Shown piece after piece: positions 7,071-15,893 of a DNA stretch of 64,000 nt. The notes beneath the pieces were generated by a model. It worked only from the letters and a program-made list of their open reading frames with translations, was not told the DNA's origin and ran no database searches. Origin of the DNA: Acidovorax radicis N35 (GTDB lineage Bacteria; Pseudomonadota; Gammaproteobacteria; Burkholderiales; Burkholderiaceae_C); the NCBI RefSeq assembly GCF_000204195.1, contig NZ_AFBG01000021.1, positions 434,001 to 498,000 on the forward strand. The letters run 5' to 3'. Each line of letters begins with the position of its first letter. Within the stretch, counting starts at the first letter, position 1. A program made the position numbers and the translations under genes.

Positions 7071-8981
7071 ATGGCCTCTTCTCCGTGCCGCGTGCTCTCT
7101 GTCATCCCCCCGATGACGCAGCTGAACACGCCCTATCCGTCCACCGCCTACCTCACGGGCTTTCTGCGCTCGCGCGGCGTCACCGCGTTCCAGGAAGACC
7201 TGGCGCTGGCGCTGGTGCTGCAACTGCTCTCGCCCGAGGGCCTGAAGGCCGTGGCTACCAAGGTGGACGCACTGCCCACCAAAAAACAAAGCCCCGCCGT
7301 GCAGAGCTTTGCCGCGCAGAAGGACCGGTACCTCGCCACCATTCGCCCGGCCATCGCCTTCCTGCAGGGCCGGGACAGCACGCTGGCGCACCGCATCGCC
7401 GGGCGGCACTACCTGCCCGAGGGGCCGCGCTTTGCCACGCTCGACGTGTATGTGGACGACGAGGGCGGCGACCCGCTGGGCTGGGCGTTTGGCGCCCTGG
7501 GCCTGCACGACAAGGCCAAGCACCTGGCCACGCTGTACCTGAACGACCTGGCCGATGTGCTGCGCGATGCGGTGGACGAGCGTTTTGAGTTTGTGCGCTA
7601 CGCCGAATCGCTGGCGGGCAGCCAGCCCACGTTTGACCCGCTGGCCGATGCGCTGGCCGCGCCGCCTACGCTGGTGGACGACATGCTGCAGCAGCTCACG
7701 CACGAGGCCCTGGAGCGCCACACGCCCGATGTGGTGTTGCTCTCGGTGCCTTTCCCGGGCTCGGTGTATGCGGCGTTTCGCATTGCACAGGCCATCAAGG
7801 CGCGTCACCCGCAGGTGGTGACGGTGCTGGGCGGCGGTTTTGTGAACACCGAGCTGCGCGAGCTGGCCGACCCGCGCGTGTTCGACCATTTCGACTACGT
7901 GACGCTGGACGCCGGCGAGCGCCCGCTGCTGGCGCTGCTGGAACATGTGCGCGGCGAGCGCGGCCGCCAGCGCTTAGTGCGTACCTTTGTGCGTGGAGAC
8001 GATGGCGCGGTGCAGTACATCAACATGATGGAAGCCGACGTGGCCTTCGCCGAGGTGGGCACACCCACCTGGGACGGCCTGCCGCTGGACCGCTACCTCT
8101 CGCTGCTGGACATGCTCAACCCCATGCACCGCCTGTGGAGCGACGGGCGCTGGAACAAGCTCACCGTGGCGCACGGCTGCTATTGGAAGAAGTGCAGCTT
8201 CTGCGACGTGAGCCTGGACTACATCAGTCGCTACGAGGGCGCGAGCGCCGAGGTGCTGGCCGACCGCATCGAGGCCATCGTGCGCGAGACGGGGCAGACG
8301 GGCTTTCACTTTGTCGACGAAGCCGCGCCGCCCAAGGCACTGAAAGCGCTGGCCACCGAGCTGATTGCACGCAACGCGGGCATCAGCTGGTGGGGCAATG
8401 TGCGGTTCGAGAAAACCTTCACCCCCGACTTGGCCGAGCTGATGGCCGACAGTGGCTGCATTGCGATTTCGGGTGGGCTCGAAGTGGCCTCCGACCGGCT
8501 GCTCACCCTCATGAAAAAAGGCGTGTCGGTGGACCAGGTGGCGCGCGTGACGCGGGCGTTCACCGACGCGGGCATCCTGGTGCATGCGTACCTGATGTAC
8601 GGCTTTCCGACGCAGACGGTGCAGGACACGGTGGATGCGCTCGAATACGTGCGCCAGCTGTTCGCCAACGGCTGCATCCAGAGCGGCTTCTTCCACCGTT
8701 TTGCCTGCACCGTGCACTCACCGGTCGGCAAGAACCCCGAGGAATACGGCGTGACCCTGGCGCCGCTGCCCCCGGGTGACTTTGCCAAGAACGACGTGGC
8801 CTTCATCGACCCCACGGGCGTGGACCACGACGCGCTGGGCGGCGCGCTCAAGAAGGCCATCTACAACTACATGCACGGCATCGGGCTCGAAGAAGACGTA
8901 CGCAGCTGGTTCCCCTTCAAGGTGCCCAAGACCACGGTGCAGCGCAACCGCATCGAGCGGGCGCTGCGCGAGCGGGGTTGA
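7071..8981 (+). CDS. B12-binding-domain-like radical SAM protein with CX4CX2C cluster motif
   Basis: The 636-residue protein begins at ATG 7071 (MASSPCRVLSVIPPM). The middle section (VVLLSVPFPGSVYAAFRIAQAI then VVTVLGGGFVNTELREL) looks like the Rossmann-type cobalamin-binding domain found before many radical SAM domains, but no DxHxxG motif is seen. The iron-sulfur motif is GCYWKKCSFCDV with cysteines at residues 370, 375 and 378. That is CX4CX2C, not the standard CX3CX2C. Downstream GFHFVDEAAPP, SGGLEVASDRLLTLMKKGV and AYLMYGFPTQT are typical radical SAM strands. The substrate is unknown. Confidence 0.85.
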   Translation: MASSPCRVLSVIPPMTQLNTPYPSTAYLTGFLRSRGVTAFQEDLALALVLQLLSPEGLKAVATKVDALPTKKQSPAVQSFAAQKDRYLATIRPAIAFLQGRDSTLAHRIAGRHYLPEGPRFATLDVYVDDEGGDPLGWAFGALGLHDKAKHLATLYLNDLADVLRDAVDERFEFVRYAESLAGSQPTFDPLADALAAPPTLVDDMLQQLTHEALERHTPDVVLLSVPFPGSVYAAFRIAQAIKARHPQVVTVLGGGFVNTELRELADPRVFDHFDYVTLDAGERPLLALLEHVRGERGRQRLVRTFVRGDDGAVQYINMMEADVAFAEVGTPTWDGLPLDRYLSLLDMLNPMHRLWSDGRWNKLTVAHGCYWKKCSFCDVSLDYISRYEGASAEVLADRIEAIVRETGQTGFHFVDEAAPPKALKALATELIARNAGISWWGNVRFEKTFTPDLAELMADSGCIAISGGLEVASDRLLTLMKKGVSVDQVARVTRAFTDAGILVHAYLMYGFPTQTVQDTVDALEYVRQLFANGCIQSGFFHRFACTVHSPVGKNPEEYGVTLAPLPPGDFAKNDVAFIDPTGVDHDALGGALKKAIYNYMHGIGLEEDVRSWFPFKVPKTTVQRNRIERALRERG

Positions 8982-9009
8982 CGAACGGCTGGTGGGTCGA
9001 TGGTTTGGA

Positions 9010-9062
9010 TAAAAAGTGCCGCCAGCGCTTATCCAACAAGCGTTAATTGCTATCAATAGCAG
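9010..9062 (+). repeat. Interspersed inverted repeat, copy 2
   Basis: A member of the same repeat family: AAAAAGTGCCGCC, AGCGCTTATCCAACAAGCGTT, then TTGCTATCAATAGC. It fills the gap between the radical SAM gene and the HAD gene and ends ten bases before the HAD start codon. Confidence 0.65.
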
Positions 9063-9071
9063 AGCATTGAC

Positions 9072-9776
9072 ATGCCCCAGCTCCCCCGCCGTCCCGGATT
9101 CACCGCCGCCATCTTCGACATGGACGGACTGCTGGTCGATTCCGAGCGTGTGACCCTGCGTGCCTGGATCGGCGCCGCGCGGGCGCGGGGCATTGCGCTG
9201 GCCGAGGCCGACTACCTGCAGGTGGTGGGGCGCGCGTCCACCGATTCCGACGCCATGCTCACTGCCCTACTGGGTGGCCCGCACGTGTTCGAGCAGGTGC
9301 TGGCCGATGTGACGGCGCGGCTGTCCGATGGCGGGCCAGAGCCGCTGTTTCCCCTCAAACCTGGCGCCGCATCGCTGCTGCAGGCGCTGCGGCACGCAGG
9401 TGTGCCGTGCGCAGTGGCGTCATCATCGCGGCGTGACGAAATCGAGCACCGGTTGGGCCGGGTGGGCGTGCTGCACCACTTTCAGGCGTGGGCCGGCGGC
9501 AACGAGGTGCCGCGTGGCAAACCCGACCCCGCCCTGTACCGGCTGGCGGCCGGCCGCCTGGGCGTGGACCCCGCGCAGTGCCTGGCCTTTGAAGACAGCG
9601 AAAACGGCGCACGCGCCGCACAGGCTGCGGGCGTGGCGGTGGTGATCGTGCCGGACCTCAAGCAACCCGCCGCCGATGTGGCCGGGCGCAGCCATGGCGT
9701 GCTCGAATCGCTGGTGTCGGCGCACGACCATTTGCCACGCTGGTTCGTGGCGGCGGGTACGCCAAAAAACAGATGA
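9072..9776 (+). CDS. HAD-superfamily phosphatase, beta-phosphoglucomutase-like
   Basis: The 234-residue protein shows the four HAD motifs in order: FDMDGLLVDSE (motif I nucleophile and acid Asp), VASSSRRDEI (motif II), RGKPDPALY (motif III lysine) and FEDSENGARAA (motif IV). The cap domain inserted after motif I makes it subclass IA, similar to phosphoglycolate phosphatase and beta-phosphoglucomutase. The substrate cannot be assigned. Intergenic repeats flank it on both sides. Confidence 0.9.
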   Translation: MPQLPRRPGFTAAIFDMDGLLVDSERVTLRAWIGAARARGIALAEADYLQVVGRASTDSDAMLTALLGGPHVFEQVLADVTARLSDGGPEPLFPLKPGAASLLQALRHAGVPCAVASSSRRDEIEHRLGRVGVLHHFQAWAGGNEVPRGKPDPALYRLAAGRLGVDPAQCLAFEDSENGARAAQAAGVAVVIVPDLKQPAADVAGRSHGVLESLVSAHDHLPRWFVAAGTPKNR

Positions 9777-9777
9777 A

Positions 9778-9834
9778 ATTGGCTCCTGACGCTTGTCTAT
9801 AAAGCGTGAATAGCTATTAAATTCAGAGCATTTG
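9778..9834 (+). repeat. Interspersed inverted repeat, copy 3 (diverged)
   Basis: AAATTGGCTCCTGACGCTT, GTCTATAAAGCG, then AATAGCTATTAAATT follow the family layout with a shortened stem. It lies between the convergent ends of the HAD gene and the next minus-strand gene. Confidence 0.55.
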
Positions 9835-10131
9835 CTATTTCTGCTTCTGGTAGGCCTTGTCGGCCGGAGGCCCCCGGTCTGTGTCCAGCAGGCCCCGCTT
9901 CACGTCGCGGTAGGCCTGCTCCATCTGGACGTCGGGCTTGCCGTGGGTCATGTCCACCGATTCGTCGCGTTCATGGGGCAGGAGAGGTTCGGGCCCGCTC
10001 AGGTCTTCAGGTCCGCTGCCTGGCTGCGGCTGGGGCTGGGTGGTATTCACGCGCCGCTCGGTGCGGGCGGGAACGGGAGCGGAGGGGGTGATCTCCTCTT
10101 CCGTGCGGGGGGCGGTGGGGGTCGTTTTCAT
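9835..10131 (-). CDS. Hypothetical small hydrophilic protein
   Basis: The 98-residue protein is proline- and charge-rich and probably disordered (TTPTAPRTEEEITPSAP, QPQPQPGSGPEDLSG), with a more ordered charged tail (MEQAYRDVKRGLLDTDRGPPADKAYQKQK). There is no signal peptide or membrane segment. An AAGG ribosome site precedes the ATG at suitable distance. I do not recognise a family. The codon pattern (high GC at third positions) supports real coding. Confidence 0.6.
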   Translation of the reverse strand: MKTTPTAPRTEEEITPSAPVPARTERRVNTTQPQPQPGSGPEDLSGPEPLLPHERDESVDMTHGKPDVQMEQAYRDVKRGLLDTDRGPPADKAYQKQK

Positions 10132-10236
10132 GCTGGGCCTTGGTATGCAACGTAGAGTCCCTCCACCCTAACTCCGCTGGCCGCCCCGCGCTGTAGGCCC
10201 AGTCCCCGCGCCGCTGCGGGCGTGCGGAGCCTGCTG

Positions 10237-11709
10237 TCACCAGAACAACCACCGCTCCAGCCCATTGAGCACGATGACCACGATCACGCCGATCAAGAAG
10301 AGGATCGCCTTGCGGCGCGCCTGCGCGCTCACCACCAGCTTGTAGACCGTGTACGCAGCGAGCGTGCCCACAAAAGGCACCGCGATGGCGGTCCCGGACA
10401 GGACGATGGCCACAAGCTTGCCCCAGCCGTCGGTCCCGCCCATTGTCCAGATCGAACGCAAGTAGATCGCGCTCGGAATGGCCAGGCCCAACCACAGCAC
10501 CCCGGACGCCACCGCAACGCTGACGTGGTGCGCGAGCAGGCCATAAAGCAACACGACGCCTGCAGCGCCACCACAGAACGCGAGCAGCCGGAGCCAGCGC
10601 GGCAAAGGCGCGTCAGCGCGGCGGGAAGCCTTGGCTGCATCAGCCGCCTTCTTGCCCGCTGTGGCGGTAGCCGCTGCCGCCGCCTGGGCACGTTGTTGTT
10701 GCTGTTGTTGCATCTCGGCGGATTCACGGGCGCCGCGCAGGAAGTCGTCCACCGCCGGGTTGTCCACCTGAACCAGGATACGGACCGTGCGCGACAGGGC
10801 CTGGTCGTGCTGGGGCAGTTCGGTCTGCAAGGTGGCCCCTTGACTGAACCATTCCCCCATCTGCGCCAGCCACCCCACACCGGAGGGCGGCAGCCCGAAG
10901 CCGCCCTCCGCCGTGCGGCACAGGTAATGCTGGGTGCTCTGCGGCGGGACGAACTGCCGCGCGCTGTACCGGGGCAAATAGCATTGCATCAGCGGTGCAG
11001 CCGCCGGCTGGCCGGGGCGGCCCAGGCGCAGCGCAAACTCGGGCAAGGGCACGGGCTCGCTCAGTCCATTGCGCACGCCCAGCCAAAGGTAAAGGCCCCG
11101 GACTCGCCCATCCTTGGCCCGATGCACCCAGAGGCCGGGGCCTTCTTGCGCAATGTCTGCGCCCAGGGCGTCGAGTTCGGACGGTAGCGGGGCACCGGGG
11201 CCGTCCATGTCCCATTGCGGCCGCAGGTGGGCTTTCAGGATGGAGGGCCACACCCTGCGCGCGCGGCGCTGCAGGTCGTCAGCATCGACCCCCCGCCCAT
11301 GGGTGATGGCAGCTTCGATGGTGCGGCCGGCCTGCGCCGGCTGCCCTTCCAGGGCGAGCAACCATTCGTCGAGCAAAGCCAGCCGCAAATAGAGCGCATC
11401 AGCCTCTTGTCCCAGGGCCTCCGCCGCGCGCCCCCAGGCATACCGGGCAGGCTGCTGCGGTACCAGCTCCTGCGCCAGCAATCGCTGGCGCGCAGAGCTG
11501 TCAGCCTGGGCAGCCGAAGGCGGGGCTTTTTGTGCCCACGCGCCAGATGTGCCCATGCACAGCAGCACCACGAACCCCAGCGCCCGCAGCAAGATGACTA
11601 GCGCACTTTCCGCCCAGCCTGGGACAAGGCTTGCCCGTACCCCAGGCGTGCCGCGCAGCGGCGAACCGCAGTTCTGCGCACATCCCCCCGCATATCCCCC
11701 CCGCATCAT
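10237..11709 (-). CDS. Hypothetical membrane protein with exported N-terminal region
   Basis: The ~490-residue protein has a hydrophobic stretch near residues 36-57 (ALVILLRALGFVVLLCMG) followed by AWAQ, which looks like a signal peptide. A long soluble region follows, with a glutamine run (EMQQQQQQRAQ), an Ala/Lys-rich linker, and three to four C-terminal transmembrane helices (LLAFCGGAAGVVLLYGLL, LVAIVLSGTAIAVPFVG, AILFLIGVIVVIVL). Start choice: two adjacent ATGs at 11709 and 11706 follow an AGGAG site, but a shorter start closer to the signal sequence is possible. It is divergent from dinG. No family recognised. Confidence 0.6.
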   Translation of the reverse strand: MMRGGYAGGCAQNCGSPLRGTPGVRASLVPGWAESALVILLRALGFVVLLCMGTSGAWAQKAPPSAAQADSSARQRLLAQELVPQQPARYAWGRAAEALGQEADALYLRLALLDEWLLALEGQPAQAGRTIEAAITHGRGVDADDLQRRARRVWPSILKAHLRPQWDMDGPGAPLPSELDALGADIAQEGPGLWVHRAKDGRVRGLYLWLGVRNGLSEPVPLPEFALRLGRPGQPAAAPLMQCYLPRYSARQFVPPQSTQHYLCRTAEGGFGLPPSGVGWLAQMGEWFSQGATLQTELPQHDQALSRTVRILVQVDNPAVDDFLRGARESAEMQQQQQQRAQAAAAATATAGKKAADAAKASRRADAPLPRWLRLLAFCGGAAGVVLLYGLLAHHVSVAVASGVLWLGLAIPSAIYLRSIWTMGGTDGWGKLVAIVLSGTAIAVPFVGTLAAYTVYKLVVSAQARRKAILFLIGVIVVIVLNGLERWLFW

Positions 11710-11826
11710 TGCTCTCCTGTAGCTATGCGGGGATTTTCTTTCATGGCTACCGTGGGGGTCCAGTCTGTCCATCCGCCACAAGGCATCGCCAGGCCCCATC
11801 CCTTCATTGGCATGCGACACTACTGT

Positions 11827-14001
11827 ATGTCTCAACAGGTGTGGGCCGCGCAGGCCCTTGAATCTTTCGATGCGGTGGTGTCGGCCACCGAGGGCTTTCG
11901 CAGCCGCGCCGGCCAGCGGCTGATGGCCGAGCAGGTGGCGCACACGTTCAGCAGCGCCACGCTGGGCAAGGTGGATGAGGAGGGCGGCGAGGCGGCGCCC
12001 ACGCGCTCCATCGCCGTCATCCAGGCGGGCACGGGCGTGGGCAAGTCACTGGCGTATTGCGCGCCTGCCATTGCGCTGGCGCTGTCGCGCGGCACGCGGG
12101 TGCTGATCTCCACGGCCACCGTGGCGCTGCAAGAGCAGCTGGTCAACAAGGACTTGCCCGCGCTGGCCGCGCTGCTGCCCCAGCCCTTCAAGTTTGCGCT
12201 GGCCAAGGGGCGCGGGCGCTATGTGTGCAAGCTCAAGCTCGACCGGCTGGCGGGCACGGGAGAGGCCGAAGAAGAGGGCGATGACGACCTGTTTGCCGAG
12301 GAGGAAGCCGCCACCCGCGCCAAACGCCCCCGGCACGAGACCGAGGCGCGCATCCAGTTTTATTCAACGATGGCGCAGACCCTGTCGAAGGGCGGCTGGG
12401 ATGGTGACCGCGACAGCCTGGACACGCCCCCCGAGCCCGAGGTGTGGAGCCCCGTGGCGGCCGAGGGCGCCTCGTGCACCGGCAAACATTGCCCGGCCTT
12501 CAGCCAGTGCACCTACTACGACAAGCGCAAGGAGCTGGTGGGTGCGCAGGTGATTGTGGCCAACCACGATCTGCTGCTGTCGTCGCTGGGCGCGCGCGTG
12601 TTGCCGGAGCTGGACAACTGCCTGCTGGTGCTGGACGAAGCCCACCACCTGCCCGCCACGGCGCTCGACCAGTTTGCCTGCAGCATGGATCTCTCGCGCA
12701 TCACGTGGATCGAGCGGCTGTCGAGCCGGGGCCTGCGCATTGGGGCACTGCTGGAGGTCGAAGAGATTGCCGACATCCCCAAACATTCGGCACAGCTGCG
12801 GCAGACGCTGCAGGACCTGGCCCGCATCGTGATGGATGTGTACGGCCCCGCGCTCAAAAGCCAGAAGGACACCTGGGGCCCGGCGCGGGTGCGCGTGCCA
12901 CGGGGTGAACTGCCCGAGCCACTCATCGCGCCGCTCGGCCTGCTGGCCGCGAGTGCCGATGGTTTCCTGGAAGCGCTGCGCGCCATCAGCAAGGCCCTGC
13001 GCGCCGAGATGCGCGACAAGCCTGAGGAGGCCAAGCGCCTGTCCACGCTGTATGCGCAGATCGGCATGCTGGCGCCGCGCCTGGAAGAGCTGCACGCCAC
13101 CGCGCAACTGCTGCTGCAGGATGCGCCCCAAGGCGCCGACCGCAGCTTTGTGCCCGCCGCCAAGTGGTTCACGCTGGAGGTGGATGGCGACTTCATCGTG
13201 GTCAAGGCGCACGCCAGCCCCATCCTGCCCGGCACCACGCTGCGCAACCACCTGTGGAGCGCGGTGCGCGGCGCAGTGCTGACATCGGCCACACTGACCA
13301 GCTGCGGCAATTTCGATTTCTTTTTGCGCGAGGCCGGCCTGCATGGCGACGAATCCACCACCACGCTGGAGGTGGCCAGCCCCTTCAACTACGCCGCACA
13401 GGGCACGCTGATTGCCGCCGAGACACGCGCCGACCCCAAGAACGCCGCGCAGTTCACGGCCGAGATGGTCGATGCGCTGCTGCACGACATCGCGCGCGTG
13501 GAATACGGCGCGCTGGTGCTCTTCACCTCGCGCGAACAGATGCGACAGGCCGTGGACGCGCTGCCCACCGCCATGCGCAGCGTGGTGCTGGTGCAGAACG
13601 CGCTGCCGCGCACGCAGCTGCTCAAGCGCCACCGCGAGCGCGTGGAGAACGGCGAGCCCTCGGTCATCTTTGGCATGCAGTCGTTTGGCGAGGGGCTGGA
13701 CCTGCCCGGGCGGCTGTGCGAGTCGGTGTTCATTACCAAGCTGCCCTTTGCCCCGCCCGACGACCCAGTGGGCGAGGCCCGCGCCGAGTGGCTGCGCGCC
13801 GTGGGGCGCGACCCGTTCAGCGAACTGGTGGTGCCCGCCACTGCCATCCGCCTGGCGCAATGGGTGGGCCGCGCCATCCGCACCGAAGAGGACCAGGCGC
13901 ACGTGTATTGCTACGACAAGCGGCTGACGCGTACCAGCTACGGCCAGCGGCTGCTCAAGGGCCTGCCGCCGTTTGCGCTGGAGCAACGCGCGCCGCTCTG
14001 A
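11827..14001 (+). CDS. dinG: ATP-dependent DNA helicase DinG
   Basis: The 724-residue XPD-like superfamily 2 helicase has Walker A GTGVGKS at residues 68-74 and the DEAH box [13 protein letters not shown]. Four cysteines suitable for an iron-sulfur cluster are in GRYVCKLKL and [14 protein letters not shown]. Late helicase motifs include [16 protein letters not shown] and [13 protein letters not shown]. DinG unwinds R-loops, D-loops and stalled-fork structures 5'-3'. ATG 11827 (MSQQVWAAQ) was chosen because the upstream in-frame extension overlaps the divergent gene's promoter and lacks family similarity. Confidence 0.95.
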   Translation: MSQQVWAAQALESFDAVVSATEGFRSRAGQRLMAEQVAHTFSSATLGKVDEEGGEAAPTRSIAVIQAGTGVGKSLAYCAPAIALALSRGTRVLISTATVALQEQLVNKDLPALAALLPQPFKFALAKGRGRYVCKLKLDRLAGTGEAEEEGDDDLFAEEEAATRAKRPRHETEARIQFYSTMAQTLSKGGWDGDRDSLDTPPEPEVWSPVAAEGASCTGKHCPAFSQCTYYDKRKELVGAQVIVANHDLLLSSLGARVLPELDNCLLVLDEAHHLPATALDQFACSMDLSRITWIERLSSRGLRIGALLEVEEIADIPKHSAQLRQTLQDLARIVMDVYGPALKSQKDTWGPARVRVPRGELPEPLIAPLGLLAASADGFLEALRAISKALRAEMRDKPEEAKRLSTLYAQIGMLAPRLEELHATAQLLLQDAPQGADRSFVPAAKWFTLEVDGDFIVVKAHASPILPGTTLRNHLWSAVRGAVLTSATLTSCGNFDFFLREAGLHGDESTTTLEVASPFNYAAQGTLIAAETRADPKNAAQFTAEMVDALLHDIARVEYGALVLFTSREQMRQAVDALPTAMRSVVLVQNALPRTQLLKRHRERVENGEPSVIFGMQSFGEGLDLPGRLCESVFITKLPFAPPDDPVGEARAEWLRAVGRDPFSELVVPATAIRLAQWVGRAIRTEEDQAHVYCYDKRLTRTSYGQRLLKGLPPFALEQRAPL

Positions 14002-14063
14002 AGCGGCGACACTTTGAGCACCGATTTCACAACCACTACAACAACGACAGAGAGGACCCCACC

Positions 14064-14423
14064 ATGCCCCACACCATTCCCGCCTGTCCCCAATGCGGCC
14101 AGGAGAACACCTACTCCGATGGCAGCAACTATGTGTGCCCTGACTGCGCGTTTGAATGGCCACAAGTGGCCGATGCTGCCGAGTCCGATGCCGCAGAGGC
14201 AGGCGATGGCGTGGTGCGCGATGCCAACGGCAACCCCCTGGTCGACGGCGACGCCGTGATCCTGGTGAAGGACCTCAAGGTCAAGGGTTCGTCGTCCACG
14301 CTCAAGAAAGGCACCAAGATCAAAAGCATCCGCCTGGTCGACGGTGCCGACGGCCACAACGTGGACTGCAAGACCGACCTGGGCAGCATGCTGCTGAAGT
14401 CGGAGTTTTTGAAGAAGGCGTGA
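14064..14423 (+). CDS. yjdM: Zinc-ribbon protein of the YjdM/PhnA family
   Basis: The 119-residue protein has the N-terminal zinc ribbon [12 protein letters not shown] with [10 protein letters not shown] (two CxxC pairs). The conserved [26 protein letters not shown] and the C-terminal [18 protein letters not shown] follow. These are hallmarks of the small protein once called alkylphosphonate utilisation protein PhnA; the name is historical and the function remains uncertain. The start was placed at ATG 14064, 62 bases after the dinG stop. Confidence 0.92.
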   Translation: MPHTIPACPQCGQENTYSDGSNYVCPDCAFEWPQVADAAESDAAEAGDGVVRDANGNPLVDGDAVILVKDLKVKGSSSTLKKGTKIKSIRLVDGADGHNVDCKTDLGSMLLKSEFLKKA

Positions 14424-14424
14424 C

Positions 14425-14508
14425 CAGCGCTGGCAGGGCGAACTGATTGCACAGGAGCAGTTCTTCTACGACCCGGCGCAATTGGCAGCTGTGGCCCCGG
14501 CCATGTGA
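14425..14508 (+). pseudogene. Possible C-terminal remnant of a SnoaL/NTF2-like protein
   Basis: Directly after the zinc-ribbon gene a frame reads RWQGELIAQEQFFYDPAQL and ends at TGA 14506-14508. The pattern G-IxxEQFFYDPAQL resembles the last strand of SnoaL-like (NTF2-fold) proteins. There is no start codon or body, because upstream the frame runs into the preceding gene. This reads like a decayed gene end left by a deletion. Recognition rests on memory of the family and the fragment is short. Confidence 0.35.
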
Positions 14509-14627
14509 GACAAATGCCCACGCCCCCGCGAGCGTGGGGCTGACAGGAGGAGCGCGGAGGGCTGCCTAAAGTGAATGGACTGACCTGAACTGTTTCATCC
14601 ACCCGCCATTCGCCGCCCGGAGACCCC

Positions 14628-15131
14628 ATGCAACACCATACCCCCGCCCACGAAACCTTGTGGAAACTCATCAAGGACATCCGGTTTGGCATGCTCACGC
14701 ACCGCACCTCCACGGGCATGCTGCACGCGCACCCGCTCACCACGCAAAACCGGCAGTTCGACGAAAACAACGAGTTGTATTTCTTCATCACCAAGTCTGG
14801 CGAACTGTATGAACGCCTGCTGACCGATGGCGAGGTCAATGTGTCGTATGCCAACCCGGACGACGACAGCTATGTGTCGCTGTCGGGCCAGGCCCGCGTG
14901 GTGGACGACCACGCGCAAAAGGAAGCACTGTGGTCCCCCATGGCCAAGGCATGGTTCCCGGGCGGGGTGTCTGACCCCAACCTGGCATTGCTGGCGGTGC
15001 GCATTCGCCACGCCGAGTACTGGGATGTGGACCAAAGCAAGATGGTGCAGCTCTTCAAGATGGCCAAGGCTGCCATCACCGGCGAGCCGCCGCGCAGCCT
15101 GGGCGAGCACAAGGAAGTGACCTTGTATTGA
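14628..15131 (+). CDS. Pyridoxamine 5'-phosphate oxidase-fold general stress protein
   Basis: The 167-residue split-barrel protein resembles Bacillus general stress protein 26: LWKLIKDIRFGMLTH, HAHPLTTQN, LYFFITKSGELYERL, VNVSYANPDDDSYVSLSGQARVV and a C-terminal RIRHAEYWD. Members bind FMN or F420-like cofactors, but the reaction is mostly unknown. A short probably untranslated region with an imperfect GC-rich hairpin (14517-14538) precedes it. Single gene, no operon partner. Confidence 0.88.
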   Translation: MQHHTPAHETLWKLIKDIRFGMLTHRTSTGMLHAHPLTTQNRQFDENNELYFFITKSGELYERLLTDGEVNVSYANPDDDSYVSLSGQARVVDDHAQKEALWSPMAKAWFPGGVSDPNLALLAVRIRHAEYWDVDQSKMVQLFKMAKAAITGEPPRSLGEHKEVTLY

Positions 15132-15224
15132 GCGGTGGGTGGTGCGCCCGGAGCGGCTCTATCCCCAAGGTGGGGCAGCCGCCCTTCCACCGCTGCCAGC
15201 AACAACGTTGCCCGCGGAATTTGA

Positions 15225-15285
15225 AGAAAAATGGGCTCCAGCGCTTTGGTGTAAAGCGCTGGAAGCTACATATTTCATAGCAAAT
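15225..15285 (+). repeat. Interspersed inverted repeat, copy 4
   Basis: AAAAATGGGCTCCAGCGCTTT, then GTGTAAAGCGCTGG, then AAGCTACATATTTCATAGC. The stem CCAGCGCTTT/AAAGCGCTGG is perfect. It lies in the 277-bp gap before the CopG-type regulator. Confidence 0.65.
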
Positions 15286-15376
15286 CCCGCCAAAACCGTG
15301 GAGCCCCAGGGCTCCTTTTCTTTGGGCCACGGCACTTGAAACCTTGCGCTGCGGCATCCAATTGCCATCCATACAC

Positions 15377-15390
15377 CATCCATATGGATG
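15377..15390. promoter_or_regulatory. Perfect 14-bp palindrome, likely CopG operator
   Basis: CATCCATATGGATG is its own reverse complement. A tandem half-site CCATCCATA just upstream (15365-15376 region) repeats the left arm. The palindrome is 18 bases before the start codon at 15409 of a ribbon-helix-helix regulator, so it is well placed for autorepression. Confidence 0.6.
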
Positions 15391-15408
15391 TTTAATGGAG
15401 TTTCACTG

Positions 15409-15834
15409 ATGAACAACATCGTTCCCATCGCCCCCCCGCGCAGCAAGGTGCCTGAGTCCGAGAAAGTCACCATCAACCTGGGTTTTGTGGACCTGGGGCA
15501 CATCGATCTGCTGGTGTCGGAAGGTTTCTACGCCAACCGGACCGATTTCATCCGCACCGCCATCCGCAACCAGCTGACCGCCCAGAACGATGCCGTGCGC
15601 CAGGTGGTGGCCCGCAAGATGCTTGTGCTCGGGCTACAACGCTTTGGCCGGGCGGAGTTGGAGGCCGTCCAGGCGGCAGGCCAGGCGCTGGAGATCCGCG
15701 TGCTGGGCCTGGCCAGCATCGACGACGACGTGCCGCCCGCACTGGCGCAGGCCACGATTGCCTCGGTGACGGTATTGGGCGCGTTCCATGCCAGTGCAGC
15801 GGTCAAAGCCGCCCTGGCAGGGCGCATGCATTGA
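15409..15834 (+). CDS. CopG-family ribbon-helix-helix regulator
   Basis: The 141-residue protein has an N-terminal ribbon-helix-helix region at ~15-60 (SEKVTINLGFVDLGHIDLLVSEGFYANRTDFIRTAIRNQL): a beta strand of alternating residues followed by two helices and the NRTDFIRTAIR pattern of CopG/NikR-like repressors. The C-terminal ~80 residues are a hydrophobic Ala/Val-rich domain of unknown role. The ATG at 15409 has a GGAG site eight bases upstream. It is immediately upstream of a PHB-depolymerase-type esterase gene, suggesting it controls polyester or oligomer turnover. The palindrome in its promoter is the likely target. Confidence 0.82.
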   Translation: MNNIVPIAPPRSKVPESEKVTINLGFVDLGHIDLLVSEGFYANRTDFIRTAIRNQLTAQNDAVRQVVARKMLVLGLQRFGRAELEAVQAAGQALEIRVLGLASIDDDVPPALAQATIASVTVLGAFHASAAVKAALAGRMH

Positions 15835-15893
15835 ACACCACCGACCCGGACCGCAGCGCGCCGCTGGCGCGCCCACCCACACAAGGAGTCCCC

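Noticed and set aside
12364..14163. A ~600-codon open frame on the minus strand opposite dinG
   Set aside because: The translation is His/Gln/Arg-rich without domain signals, and dinG on the other strand has all helicase motifs.
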